Below are positions 43,526 through 53,243 of a stretch of 64,000 nt of DNA, piece by piece; positions within the stretch are counted from its first letter, which is position 1, and each line of letters starts with the position of its first letter. The stretch is from Lachnospiraceae bacterium (GTDB lineage Bacteria > Bacillota > Clostridia > Lachnospirales > Lachnospiraceae), in NCBI GenBank assembly GCA_019420465.1, contig JAHZHB010000119.1, forward strand, positions 1 through 64,000, written 5' to 3'. The notes below the pieces were generated by a model. The model worked only from the letters and a program-made list of their open reading frames with translations. It searched no databases and was not told where the DNA came from. Position numbers and translations under genes: made by a program.

Positions 43526-45214
43526 TTAACGATATTCTGTGAAATAGCCATACTGGCTGGCACTGTCTACTCTGGCATAGCTGCTGTCTGTATGACCGCT
43601 GTCATATCCTGTACCATTTCCTCCGGTCAGTTCGCCGACACCGGTAAACATCTTTTCATCGTGGATCAGTGTGTCCGTATCAAAGGATGCATCACTCTTT
43701 TTCCAGACGGCATACAGTCGTGCTGTCTGCTGTGGTCTGGCCAGCTGTGTCACGTTCTGCCCCGGTGCATACTGGGATACGGCAGCATCCGGATCTGTGC
43801 TCCATCCGAGGAACTGATAACCCGCCCGGACAAACTGGTTTTGCACAAGTGCCGCCGGTGTACCGTATATAGCCTTCTGTTCTGCCATAGTTCCCGTACC
43901 GCCGTTTGCCTCATAGCGGATGCGATAATCCGTTCTGGTAAATTTGAGCCGCACACTGGTAAGCCCCTGAATCGAGCCGGAAAGACTGCCCTGTACGACA
44001 CCGGCATAGGCATAGCCGGACTTTGCCCGGATGTTTCGGATTTCATAGGTTGTTCCCAGCGGATGTGCCCTATAGTAGTCCGTCGTATTTTGTGCTGCCG
44101 GTTTTCCCTGAATATATATATCTACAATCGCACACTCCCCCAGAGAATCCATATCCGTATTTTCCAGGCGCCCGTTGAGGTCCAGATACGCTTCCCAGGC
44201 TGCCGTAAGTGTTACTGTTCCGCCGTTCTGGTCTCTTCCGTAACTGTCACCCGGAGTATAGTTCTGCCCGTCCGATCCTTTCCAGTGGGTAAAATTACAC
44301 CCGTTTCGCACCGGCCGCTGCGGGGAAAGTGTCAGAAGGCTTCCGTATGTCTTTGTCTGATCCGCAGGAATATGGGAGGCATTTTCTGCCGTATAGTGTA
44401 CGGTATGCCTCCAGGGTGTCCACAACGGATATACCTCGGTATTGGCTGTGATACAGGAAAATCCTGTATTCCATCCGGAAAAATTGTGACCGGTCCTCGT
44501 CGGTGCAGCCGGAGATACCGCGCCGTCTCCGCAGGAGATATACTGTGTATTGTAAACTGTTCCTGCTCCGTCATGGAAATTTACTGTATACACCGGTCTG
44601 GCATAGCTGACGGTAAGCTCCGTTCCCAGATATCTCTTTTTATTATTGGTGATCAGGCCAATATTTCCCACATAAAAGGTCACAACAGCGGTCCTTTCGG
44701 TATCCTGATAGACGGTATCGTCGTTAATGCTCAAAGCCCCTACCGTACCATCCGCATTCTGCACATATGGTCCCAGACGTCCTCCTGACGGACGTTCGCT
44801 TGCCCACGAGGCATACCTGTAGTTTCCATGCTGAACATACCGAAGTGTCACGGATCCGATCACATAGTTTCCTTCTATACTGCTTTTCGTTGTCTGAAAG
44901 GATGTCGTGTCCAGCCGTACATTATGCACATTGGCTGTCTCTGCCGACAGACTGCAGCTGTAGCTCTGTCCGGCCTTTTTGAAATCACTGTATTTTACAC
45001 TTGCCGTCCGGCTCACATTGATCCGGCATCTGGTCGTCTGGCCGCCCTCATCCTGCAGGACCACATAAAAATAGCCGTCTTTATACGCTGTGTCTGTACT
45101 GACATTCTGCACAGTATAACCATATACCGTGTGCCCGGCTGCCCAAAGCAGCCAGACACACGCCATGACCGTTGCCAGTACGATCGCCAGCATACGCCAT
45201 CGTTTTTTTGTCAT
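43526..45214 (-). CDS. Secreted protein with InlB-type (Listeria-Bacteroides) repeats
   Basis: This roughly 562-residue protein has a signal peptide (MLAIVLATVMACVWLLWAAG), an N-terminal region with a Cys-poor beta-like pattern, then InlB B-repeats (YTVNFHDGAGTVYNTQYISCG; YRIRYEANGGTGTMAEQKA, each ending in a GW...LYAVW-type strand). It has no LPXTG, membrane anchor or other cell-wall domain. Last gene of the pilus operon. The start at 45214 has AGGAGGGG 9 bases upstream; an ATG at 45244 overlapping the adhesin stop (ATGA) is an alternative. Confidence 0.82.
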   Translation of the reverse strand: MTKKRWRMLAIVLATVMACVWLLWAAGHTVYGYTVQNVSTDTAYKDGYFYVVLQDEGGQTTRCRINVSRTASVKYSDFKKAGQSYSCSLSAETANVHNVRLDTTSFQTTKSSIEGNYVIGSVTLRYVQHGNYRYASWASERPSGGRLGPYVQNADGTVGALSINDDTVYQDTERTAVVTFYVGNIGLITNNKKRYLGTELTVSYARPVYTVNFHDGAGTVYNTQYISCGDGAVSPAAPTRTGHNFSGWNTGFSCITANTEVYPLWTPWRHTVHYTAENASHIPADQTKTYGSLLTLSPQRPVRNGCNFTHWKGSDGQNYTPGDSYGRDQNGGTVTLTAAWEAYLDLNGRLENTDMDSLGECAIVDIYIQGKPAAQNTTDYYRAHPLGTTYEIRNIRAKSGYAYAGVVQGSLSGSIQGLTSVRLKFTRTDYRIRYEANGGTGTMAEQKAIYGTPAALVQNQFVRAGYQFLGWSTDPDAAVSQYAPGQNVTQLARPQQTARLYAVWKKSDASFDTDTLIHDEKMFTGVGELTGGNGTGYDSGHTDSSYARVDSASQYGYFTEYR

Positions 45215-45240
45215 CCGGGTTTTCCCCTCCTGTTGGTTTC

Positions 45241-48200
45241 TCATTCTTTTTCTTTCTGTTTTTCCATATCTTCACGTTTTTGTCTGTCATATGTCTTTTC
45301 CATCACTTTTTCTGACATGTTGTCTCTTCTTTTTCGCAGATGAATCCCGGCCAGCAGGCACAGGCCTCCGCATATACACAGGCACAGATACCAGAAAAAC
45401 GCACCTTTTTGCCCTGTCATGGGCAGACGAAGAATGGCATCGTTTGTCACCTCATAAACCAGATCATAAAAATACCAGTTACCCTCATATGCCACAGCTT
45501 TTTTTGTATCTGCATTCAGCTCTTTCGCCTCTTCTGGCATAAGTCTGCATGGCAGGGTAATCTCGATCGGCTCCTTTAAAAGACTTTGTCCGTCCGCAGT
45601 CTTTATTTCCGTCACCGTGTACTGCCCCGGCATCAGTTCGGGAAATGTCACTTCTCCATGTTCATCCGTTGTTTTCTGTATGGTCTGTTTCGTTTTGTGG
45701 TCAGTCAGGACAAAGGTGACTCCCGACAGCGTGCTCTTTTTATCTGCTGTATATTTTTTCAGCTGGATACTGCCACGGGTGGCAGCATTTTCAAACGTGG
45801 CCTGTGCCTGATACAGCTCTTTCACTGTAAATCCAGGTGCTTTAGCCTCTTCGAGGGTCGGACCGATCCGTACCCGGCAGCACGCCTGCCCTGTTTTTTC
45901 CACCACGGCATTTTCCCCAGGCAGACATTCCAGCCATTCATAGATGCCCTCCATGCCGGATTCTGTCACGGTATATGTCCCATAGGGGATCTTTTCAAAC
46001 AGTATTGTCTTTACGATATATCCGTCACTGTCCGCTGTATTCTGATCCTCAGCGGTAAACGTTACCTCTTTTTTCTGTGTATACGGCCTGCCATAGACGT
46101 CCTCGCCGTCCAGCGTAAACGTAAAGACAGGATCTGCCACTTCTGTGGAAAACCGATTTACAGCTATCTTCTTGTGGATCAGTACGCTGCCGCCGTCTGT
46201 ATACTGATGGGTATTGGTCAGCCGTGTGTTTCGCGGTTCTGTTTTATCCGTACTGTATGTCGGCACATAGCCGATCGTGCTTTCTCCGGTGATCCAGTTT
46301 GCATCATCCGGGATTTCCTGCCAGCGATAATCGATATCTCCGGCCTCATCCGTCACCGGCAGCTCTCTTACCGTTGTCTTCCACTGGTTCTCTGCGGACA
46401 GAACAACGCGGTCTGTGGTGTCCTTTTCTTCTTTTTTCACCCGGACATAGCCGTTTTCTGTCAGGCGCATCTGCACCGGACTTTCATTTGCCAGAAGCTG
46501 TACACTGATCTTCTCCGGCCGGATCTTTTGTGCGTTATCGCTGTCATCCCAGATCTTTTCCACAGACAGATCTATGGTGTCCACCTCATGATAGTTGATG
46601 ATCGTCGTATCCGGGCTGTCTTCCTCCTGCCGGATGATCGCCAGATAGCCTTTTTTCGGGTCCCCGGCTGTTTCTGAAAGATCCGCTTCTTTCCATGTAT
46701 AGTGGTAGATATTGCCATCCGGATCGGCTACAGGTAGCTCCGTTTTTGTATAAGTCCATTTTCCTTCATACGGAAGCGTTACCTGACAGAGCTTTATATC
46801 ATTCTGGTACAGCTCTGCTGTGATCGTTTTGGGTCGCAGACCCTCCTGATCCTCTCCGTCCTCCCACAGCTTGGTCACCGTAGAAGTTATCTTTGCCGGT
46901 CCTCTGTTGCGGAAGGTATATGTGCCGGTCTTCGGATCCCATGCACTGTCTGTTTCTTCATACAGCTTCTTTACCTGCTCCGGCATCTGTTCTGTAAACC
47001 ATGCTCTGATCTGCGCTGCACTGTATCCGGCAAACACACCGGTATCTATATCCGTAGACAGCATCCAGCCATCCTTCGCACGCAGCGTATAGGTTTTCCT
47101 GCTGCCATCCGGCAGAGTGATGCTGACAGGCAGACTTTCCGGTCGCATATTTTCGCTGTCGGCACTCCATTCCTTTTTCAGCTGCACTTTCGTTTTCTTC
47201 CCGTTCGTAAAAAGCCAGTCCTCACTGCCCGTATACGCTGTCTTGCTGTCACTGTCCGCATATCCTGACCAGCCATATACCCATTCAGCTACCGTATCGT
47301 CCCCGGCTTTTCCTGTACAGTAGACTACACGATCTGTCTTTTCATAGCCATCCGGCGCTTTCGTCTCCCGGATATAGTACATATAGGGCGCATTTTTGTC
47401 CTTTTTCGCGCTTTCCGTTGGCAGATTGATAAACTCAAGATAGCTGAATTTGTCACCGCCGGTAATCTGGCGGGCGATGACATCATCCTTTTTGCACAGC
47501 AGTTTTCCCTTACGGTCAACGATGTCACAGGCCGCATACAGCGTAAATTCCGCACCGGCAAGCATCTCATGCTGTGCATCCTTTTCATCCGCTTTTACCA
47601 CCTGCAAAGAGACTTTCTTAAGCTCATCTGTCATAGTCAGCAAAATCGCGGGCTCCTGCCACGTCTGTTTCAGCTGGTCTGTCACCTCTTTTACCACCAC
47701 ATTTGTCTCTGTCGTACCAAGAGAGTGCCACGGCCCGGAAGCGGTAAAGGTCAGCTGTACGGTCTTTTCACCGGCCTCTGTGGCTATGTGGGGCTCGATC
47801 TTCACATCTGCCTCTTTTGGAACGATTTCCTCTGCCTTGCCGTTTGTGTAGTACAGATAGTACAGGAAATCATCGGTGAGGTATCTGTGTCCCACGGCAA
47901 ACTCACGCTTTGGAACCACCATCACCATACGCTCTGTGTCTGTCTCAAAGACCGGATCCCTCTTTAATTTCTGCCCGTTGACATAGATTCTTTTCACAGC
48001 TGCACAGTAAGCAAACATACAGCGCATATCCTCTGTGTTTACTGTGTTAAACGAGGACAGATCCAGCGTTTCGAGCAGACGACAGCGATAAAACATATAG
48101 CTCATATCGGTAACCTTTGCTGTATCAACATTTTTAAACCGGATCTTTTCCAGCTTCTGACAGGATGCAAACATATGGTCCGAGGCCGGATGCAGCCAGA

Positions 48201-51200
48201 TTACCTGTCCGGCAGTCTGGGTGGAAATATAGTAATCGTCGCCCTCTCTCCACCAGACAATACTGCCGCTGTTGTCTTTATCTATGCTGACCGTTTTCAC
48301 ACCGGCGGGTGCTTTTTCCCAGGTAAAGGTAACCGACTTTGCCTCTTTTATGATCTGGTTTACCTTTTTTCCTTCGGACAGCATATATCTGCCGGTCTGG
48401 GAAGCTGTCGTAAGATTACCCAGAGGATCCTCTGTTTCCGGTGTGTTTTCTGTTTTTCTAAGGTCATCAAACTGATCTGTCTTATTGTCCCAGTCCAGCA
48501 CGACCTCCGTTTCTTTTTCATCCCGTACATACCCTTCGGGCGCTTTTATTTCCTTTATATAATATTTTCCGAGATAAAATCTGTCGGTGATCTGACCGTC
48601 ATCCTCTCTGCGGGTGAATCGGATATAACCACTCTCATCCGTCTGTTTCTGATCGATCAGTGCGTCTTTTTCGTGGACGGTCGTGCCGTCATCCTTCGTA
48701 ATCGTTTCCCTGGCATACAGGCCATACACAGCGCCGTCAAGCGGCTCCTTTGCCGACACAAAAGACTGGCTGTCTTTTTCATATCGTGTCAGCACCTGTC
48801 CGGTCTTTTCCACGGCGATCGCACCCATCACAGGACTGTCCGACACCGCCAGAGAAAAGGACCCATTGCCCTCCTCATCATAATCCACGCTGTCTGCATC
48901 CAGCCGGAAAGTATATGATTCCTCATTCAGCGTATAACCGTCTGCCGGATACACCTCGCGCAGCACATACTGACCGTAAGGCAGATACTGTACGGCTTTT
49001 CCATCGGCTTTTTCTTCCGTACCTTCTTTTTTGGCCGTTCCTGTGACCAGATTGGCTATAAACTCTTCCCGGTTGTCTGCACCTTCTTCTCCCGGCAGTA
49101 TACGATACAGCTGATATCTCGCACCATTTACAGGAATACCGGTATCGGCAGATGTCTTTGTCAGCTCAAAACGGATCTCTTTTTCTTTATCCGTGACCGG
49201 TTTTGCATTCGCGGCCACCTTGGCATGTCTGTGTTCATCTGTCAGCGTCACAAATACCGGTTCACAGAGCGTATGGCGGTTGTCTCCCGACACCTGTTTC
49301 ACGGTGTAACTGCCAAAATCCACTTTTTTAAAACACAGATAACCGTTTTCGTCTGTCGTCTGCTGATCCAGCGTCTCTCCGGCAGCATTCACCAGTGCAA
49401 ATACAGCACCGCTTTCCCAGACAGGCGTACTGTCGGAAACCGTCATCTGCTTTTGCAGCGAAATATCTGCCCAGTCATCCCACAGATCTGTTGCTGTAAA
49501 CGAATATACATGTATACCGTTTTCCACGGTCTGTTCCAGATCTCTGGCATGTACGGAATCTGTCAGCAGATACCCTTCCTCACCATTGGTCTGGTACAGG
49601 ATAAACTCTTCCGGATGTGTTTCATAGATCCAGTTTTCGAGGATCTGTACTGCTTTTCCGTCGTTCCCTGTGGTCAGCACGGCAATGATCGCCTCCGGAC
49701 AGTGTTTTTTCAGAGACAGTATATACTCTGTCCGCTCTTCGGCCGTCTTTTTGGCAGACAGCTCCTCCAGACTTTCCTCTACCAGTGCGGCATCCAGCAG
49801 GGTAAATTCAGCTTCCGGCTCCGGCTCTTTTTTCTTTTTTTCTTTATATTTCTGAATACGGATCTTGCTGCCACAATAGGTGTTGTCATATTCCGCATAA
49901 ACGATCGTCTTTTCCTGCTTTACCTCTATTTGCTGTGGTGTCAGAAGCGTATAGTCCGCAGCTCCTTTTACCTGTTTTACGGTATATGTACCAGTTCCCT
50001 GGCTGTCCAGATTTCCGGAATAGGCAATGCCGTTTTTATCTGTCTTTATGGTCCGCAGATAGTGGCCATCCGGTGCGTACACTTCAAATTCTGCGCCTTC
50101 TTCGGCCTCCTTTTTCACCGTACCTGTCTCAGCATCATGGATTGATTTTGTCTTTGTGAGGAAAAATCCCGTCTCATCTCTCTTGTCATCCAGGACAAGC
50201 TGTAACAGCTGCCCCTGACTGCGGATCTCTATCATCTGCGTGGGGACTTTGGCATACTGTTTTGTCGAGGCCGTCTGGCGAAGTGTGTATGTACCGTAGG
50301 GAATCTCTTTTGACAAAACAGTGCCTTTATCTGCTCCTTCTGCAGCGATCTTAAGCCGGTCCACGACCTTTCCCTGCGCATCCACCAGTTCAAAGGTATC
50401 TGTGATCGGCAGCTCTTCTTCCGTCAGTACCTCTTCAAAAGCACAGATCTCGCAGACCCATGTACAGGGTTTGCCCTCCCGGTAAGCGGCATACTGGCAA
50501 TCGGCATTATGCTCGTGCCGGCAGGCTTCCTTTTTCTCATAGCATTCCGGCGTATGGGTATGCCCCTCACTTTCCTCATGGCCACACGTAAGCTCTCCCG
50601 CTTCGTCATAACAGCTGTCATCGTGGATGTGGCCTTTTGCCTCTTCCTTTTCACAGATCAGTACCTGTGTATAACAGTCTTGTGTATGCACATGATTGCA
50701 GGCATGACCTTTCTGTTCAGCCACATAGCCGCAGGTTTCATCATGGGCTGTATGATGAGCGCAAAGTCCCGGCTCATATCCTTCACGTGGCTGCTTTTTG
50801 GTCACAAACTGTGTGGGAATGTCTTTTCCCGCAAAGGTCTTTTTGATCTTTACACGTCCATAAATCGGCTCATCATACACAGTGATCCTCTGTTCCTCCG
50901 GCATTGTATCCCCCGAAAAGGTAAGATCCAGCGCATAGCTTTTATCATCCTTACAAAAGCCCCCGGGCGGACTGATTTCCTGCAGCCTGTATCTGCCCGG
51001 CAAAAGTCCGTCTGCCACAGCCATGCCCTGACTGTCCGTACAGAGCTCTGTCACCTTGCGGCCTGCTTCATATGCCACTGTTTTATTATCTGTCCTGTAG
51101 ACAGTCTCCGCCGCATAGAGCCCATACACAGCCCCCTTCAGGGAAGCACCGGCGCCATACTCCCGCGAAGACTTTTTCTGCAGTCTGAGCTTTCTGTACA

Positions 51201-52332
51201 CCGGAGCATCATAAAATGTATAGGAAAGCACACCTGTACCGGCTTCCTCCCACTGCTCTTTGGGGTTTCTGTCCCGCATATGTCCGGATGGTGCCGTGAT
51301 CTCCGCTACACGCCACTGATGCCGTTCGTTTTTTTTGCTCTCCAGAGCCGCCTGCAGACGCGGCTGCATATCGCTCTGCCAGCCAGACAGCGCACTGGCC
51401 TCACTGGAATAATAGCCTTTCTGTTTCTCCGCCTCCTGCTCTGTACGGGAAAGGGCATTCCAGTTCAGCACGTAAACATACTCTTTCGAAGGTTCCACCT
51501 CTGCTGTATATGTCTCGGTATGGGTATACTCTGCCACACCGTTTGCTGTCCGGACGGTCGCCACCTGTATACCATCCCGGTATACGGCAAACTCTGCCGT
51601 ATCCAGAAGACTGCCTGTCACACTGTCCCTTTTTTCCACATGGATCTGTGTCGTTTCCTGTATCTCTCCGGACAGGCTATCCGCAACCGAATCATACTGC
51701 ACCGTCTGCCCCGGCCGCGCACCTTCCCAGCCGATCAGATGCTGGTGCCCACTGCCTCCACCGCCTTTTCTGCAATGGTCCACCGTATAGTACCAGATAT
51801 CTCCGTACACCACAGTCTCATCGATCGCCTTATAGACATCTCTGGCATAGCTGGCACTCGCTCCGCATGCAGAGGCTGCCTGCAGCATGGCCGTCTTTTT
51901 GTTTTTTCCTTCACCGGCCGCCCAGGCATAGGCCTGACACAGTGCATAGAGCTTTGTCCCGCCTTTCTGTCCGTTGACACCAAAATAATAGGTCAGTACC
52001 TTGGCAAGCGCCTGATCCTTGTAGTTTACTGCACTGATCTTTTTCCCCTTGGCCGTATCCTGATTGTGCAGAGATTTGCCCGGATTCAGACAGAATACCT
52101 TTTTCCCTCCGACACGCATCGTCCAAAGCCCCTCACCGGCCGGTCTGCTGATCTCCGGTATGCCGCATGAAGACAGTGTCTTTGACAGACGCACTGTACT
52201 GCTGCCCGCATATACTGTCATTACCATGCGATCATCTATCGCTGTGATTCCCGTATGCCCCAGACACAGCAAAAGTATCAGCAGCACACTCACCACACCA
52301 AAGATGATTCTTTTACTGACTGCTCTCACCAT
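45241..52332 (-). CDS. Giant pilus tip adhesin: thioester domain plus Cna-B/SpaA repeats, LPMTG anchor
   Basis: This 2363-residue surface protein has, in order: a signal peptide (about 1-30); a thioester domain with Cys81 (VFCLNPGKS) and Gln133 (LCQAYAW), the TQXA pair that makes an internal thioester; some ten or more SpaA/Cna-B domains with E-box motifs such as YYIKEIKAPEGYVRD and YYIRETKAPDGYEK; a Cys/His-rich insert (about 515-635); a BspA-like repeat block (about 1385-1455, FKNVDTAKVTDMSYMFYRC); LPMTG near 2303; a membrane span; and a 31-residue charged tail. It would bind host surfaces covalently and be joined to the pilus by sortase C. It overlaps the upstream sortase by 7 bases. Confidence 0.9.
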   Translation of the reverse strand: MVRAVSKRIIFGVVSVLLILLLCLGHTGITAIDDRMVMTVYAGSSTVRLSKTLSSCGIPEISRPAGEGLWTMRVGGKKVFCLNPGKSLHNQDTAKGKKISAVNYKDQALAKVLTYYFGVNGQKGGTKLYALCQAYAWAAGEGKNKKTAMLQAASACGASASYARDVYKAIDETVVYGDIWYYTVDHCRKGGGGSGHQHLIGWEGARPGQTVQYDSVADSLSGEIQETTQIHVEKRDSVTGSLLDTAEFAVYRDGIQVATVRTANGVAEYTHTETYTAEVEPSKEYVYVLNWNALSRTEQEAEKQKGYYSSEASALSGWQSDMQPRLQAALESKKNERHQWRVAEITAPSGHMRDRNPKEQWEEAGTGVLSYTFYDAPVYRKLRLQKKSSREYGAGASLKGAVYGLYAAETVYRTDNKTVAYEAGRKVTELCTDSQGMAVADGLLPGRYRLQEISPPGGFCKDDKSYALDLTFSGDTMPEEQRITVYDEPIYGRVKIKKTFAGKDIPTQFVTKKQPREGYEPGLCAHHTAHDETCGYVAEQKGHACNHVHTQDCYTQVLICEKEEAKGHIHDDSCYDEAGELTCGHEESEGHTHTPECYEKKEACRHEHNADCQYAAYREGKPCTWVCEICAFEEVLTEEELPITDTFELVDAQGKVVDRLKIAAEGADKGTVLSKEIPYGTYTLRQTASTKQYAKVPTQMIEIRSQGQLLQLVLDDKRDETGFFLTKTKSIHDAETGTVKKEAEEGAEFEVYAPDGHYLRTIKTDKNGIAYSGNLDSQGTGTYTVKQVKGAADYTLLTPQQIEVKQEKTIVYAEYDNTYCGSKIRIQKYKEKKKKEPEPEAEFTLLDAALVEESLEELSAKKTAEERTEYILSLKKHCPEAIIAVLTTGNDGKAVQILENWIYETHPEEFILYQTNGEEGYLLTDSVHARDLEQTVENGIHVYSFTATDLWDDWADISLQKQMTVSDSTPVWESGAVFALVNAAGETLDQQTTDENGYLCFKKVDFGSYTVKQVSGDNRHTLCEPVFVTLTDEHRHAKVAANAKPVTDKEKEIRFELTKTSADTGIPVNGARYQLYRILPGEEGADNREEFIANLVTGTAKKEGTEEKADGKAVQYLPYGQYVLREVYPADGYTLNEESYTFRLDADSVDYDEEGNGSFSLAVSDSPVMGAIAVEKTGQVLTRYEKDSQSFVSAKEPLDGAVYGLYARETITKDDGTTVHEKDALIDQKQTDESGYIRFTRREDDGQITDRFYLGKYYIKEIKAPEGYVRDEKETEVVLDWDNKTDQFDDLRKTENTPETEDPLGNLTTASQTGRYMLSEGKKVNQIIKEAKSVTFTWEKAPAGVKTVSIDKDNSGSIVWWREGDDYYISTQTAGQVIWLHPASDHMFASCQKLEKIRFKNVDTAKVTDMSYMFYRCRLLETLDLSSFNTVNTEDMRCMFAYCAAVKRIYVNGQKLKRDPVFETDTERMVMVVPKREFAVGHRYLTDDFLYYLYYTNGKAEEIVPKEADVKIEPHIATEAGEKTVQLTFTASGPWHSLGTTETNVVVKEVTDQLKQTWQEPAILLTMTDELKKVSLQVVKADEKDAQHEMLAGAEFTLYAACDIVDRKGKLLCKKDDVIARQITGGDKFSYLEFINLPTESAKKDKNAPYMYYIRETKAPDGYEKTDRVVYCTGKAGDDTVAEWVYGWSGYADSDSKTAYTGSEDWLFTNGKKTKVQLKKEWSADSENMRPESLPVSITLPDGSRKTYTLRAKDGWMLSTDIDTGVFAGYSAAQIRAWFTEQMPEQVKKLYEETDSAWDPKTGTYTFRNRGPAKITSTVTKLWEDGEDQEGLRPKTITAELYQNDIKLCQVTLPYEGKWTYTKTELPVADPDGNIYHYTWKEADLSETAGDPKKGYLAIIRQEEDSPDTTIINYHEVDTIDLSVEKIWDDSDNAQKIRPEKISVQLLANESPVQMRLTENGYVRVKKEEKDTTDRVVLSAENQWKTTVRELPVTDEAGDIDYRWQEIPDDANWITGESTIGYVPTYSTDKTEPRNTRLTNTHQYTDGGSVLIHKKIAVNRFSTEVADPVFTFTLDGEDVYGRPYTQKKEVTFTAEDQNTADSDGYIVKTILFEKIPYGTYTVTESGMEGIYEWLECLPGENAVVEKTGQACCRVRIGPTLEEAKAPGFTVKELYQAQATFENAATRGSIQLKKYTADKKSTLSGVTFVLTDHKTKQTIQKTTDEHGEVTFPELMPGQYTVTEIKTADGQSLLKEPIEITLPCRLMPEEAKELNADTKKAVAYEGNWYFYDLVYEVTNDAILRLPMTGQKGAFFWYLCLCICGGLCLLAGIHLRKRRDNMSEKVMEKTYDRQKREDMEKQKEKE

Positions 52333-53243
52333 TTTTCCTCCCGCATCTTTCCCTTGTTTTTTCCGAAAGTCTGTTGCAGACCTCCTGTTTTGTTTTTTAA
52401 TGTTACAAAACACATACAGATCAGCAGAACAGCGGCGATGTGTCGTGTGATTTTTTCACGCTTCACAGCTGCACCTGCGCTCTTGCCCACCGTATTTTTT
52501 ACCTCTGCAGTATTTTCTTTATTTCCCATTATCTGTGTATCCTCTTTTTTCTCTGCATTTTCCGAACGTACACAGTACACCACATACCGCCATTTTCCAT
52601 GACCGCGATACGGATGACAGGTCAAAAGTGTCAGCATATCCTGCCCTTTTCTGATCTTTACCGCCTCACTATCACAGGGTGCGATACAGCATATACTTTC
52701 TACGGTATAGGAAAGTGTCTCCCATGAGTTCTTAAGCTCCACATCATCTCCTACCTGCAGCTTTTCGATATCCCTGAAAAAAGCCATGCCGCGATAGCCT
52801 CTGTGCGCGGCGATCACACTGTTGGTATTTTCTCCGCCGACAGGCACCGACGTCTCGCCCAGAACAGCGGCCCCCTTTGCCATATGCGCCATCGAAGCCC
52901 CCAGATATACCGGCAGTACCGTATGCATCGCCGGTATATGGATATAGCAAAAAGGCATCTCCCCGTACATCTCCAGTCCGGGAACCCCTGGAACTTCGGT
53001 CACCACCCACGGATCTGCAAACGTGGTCTGCCCGGTCTTATACAGCGACTGATTGTATCGCATGATTTCCGGATACAGCGCATCCTTTTCCTGTCCTGTA
53101 TCCGGGTGTTCCTTTTCAAAGTCTTTCATAGACTGTACCGTTTCCCGCGAAAACTGTGCCTCCCTTGCTTCGGGATACCAGAAGATCCCCATCCCCAGAA
53201 AAAGCAACATGATTCCGGTTATATATCTGATACTCTTATTCAT
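52326..53243 (-). CDS. Class C sortase
   Basis: This 305-residue sortase has an N-terminal span, the lid motif DPW (TTFADPWVVTE) that covers the active site in class C enzymes, catalytic His (AAHRGYRG), Cys (LTLLTCHPY) and Arg (KWRYVVYC), and a C-terminal membrane span (IAAVLLICMCFVTL). It polymerises pilins. It overlaps the adhesin start by 7 bases and the other sortase by 4. Confidence 0.93.
   Translation of the reverse strand: MNKSIRYITGIMLLFLGMGIFWYPEAREAQFSRETVQSMKDFEKEHPDTGQEKDALYPEIMRYNQSLYKTGQTTFADPWVVTEVPGVPGLEMYGEMPFCYIHIPAMHTVLPVYLGASMAHMAKGAAVLGETSVPVGGENTNSVIAAHRGYRGMAFFRDIEKLQVGDDVELKNSWETLSYTVESICCIAPCDSEAVKIRKGQDMLTLLTCHPYRGHGKWRYVVYCVRSENAEKKEDTQIMGNKENTAEVKNTVGKSAGAAVKREKITRHIAAVLLICMCFVTLKNKTGGLQQTFGKNKGKMREEKW

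Noticed and set aside
50509..52170. Long plus-strand open frame (553 codons) opposite the adhesin gene
   Set aside because: Antisense shadow of a repetitive, compositionally biased gene; its translation is Cys/His/Arg-rich without domains and it has no start signals.
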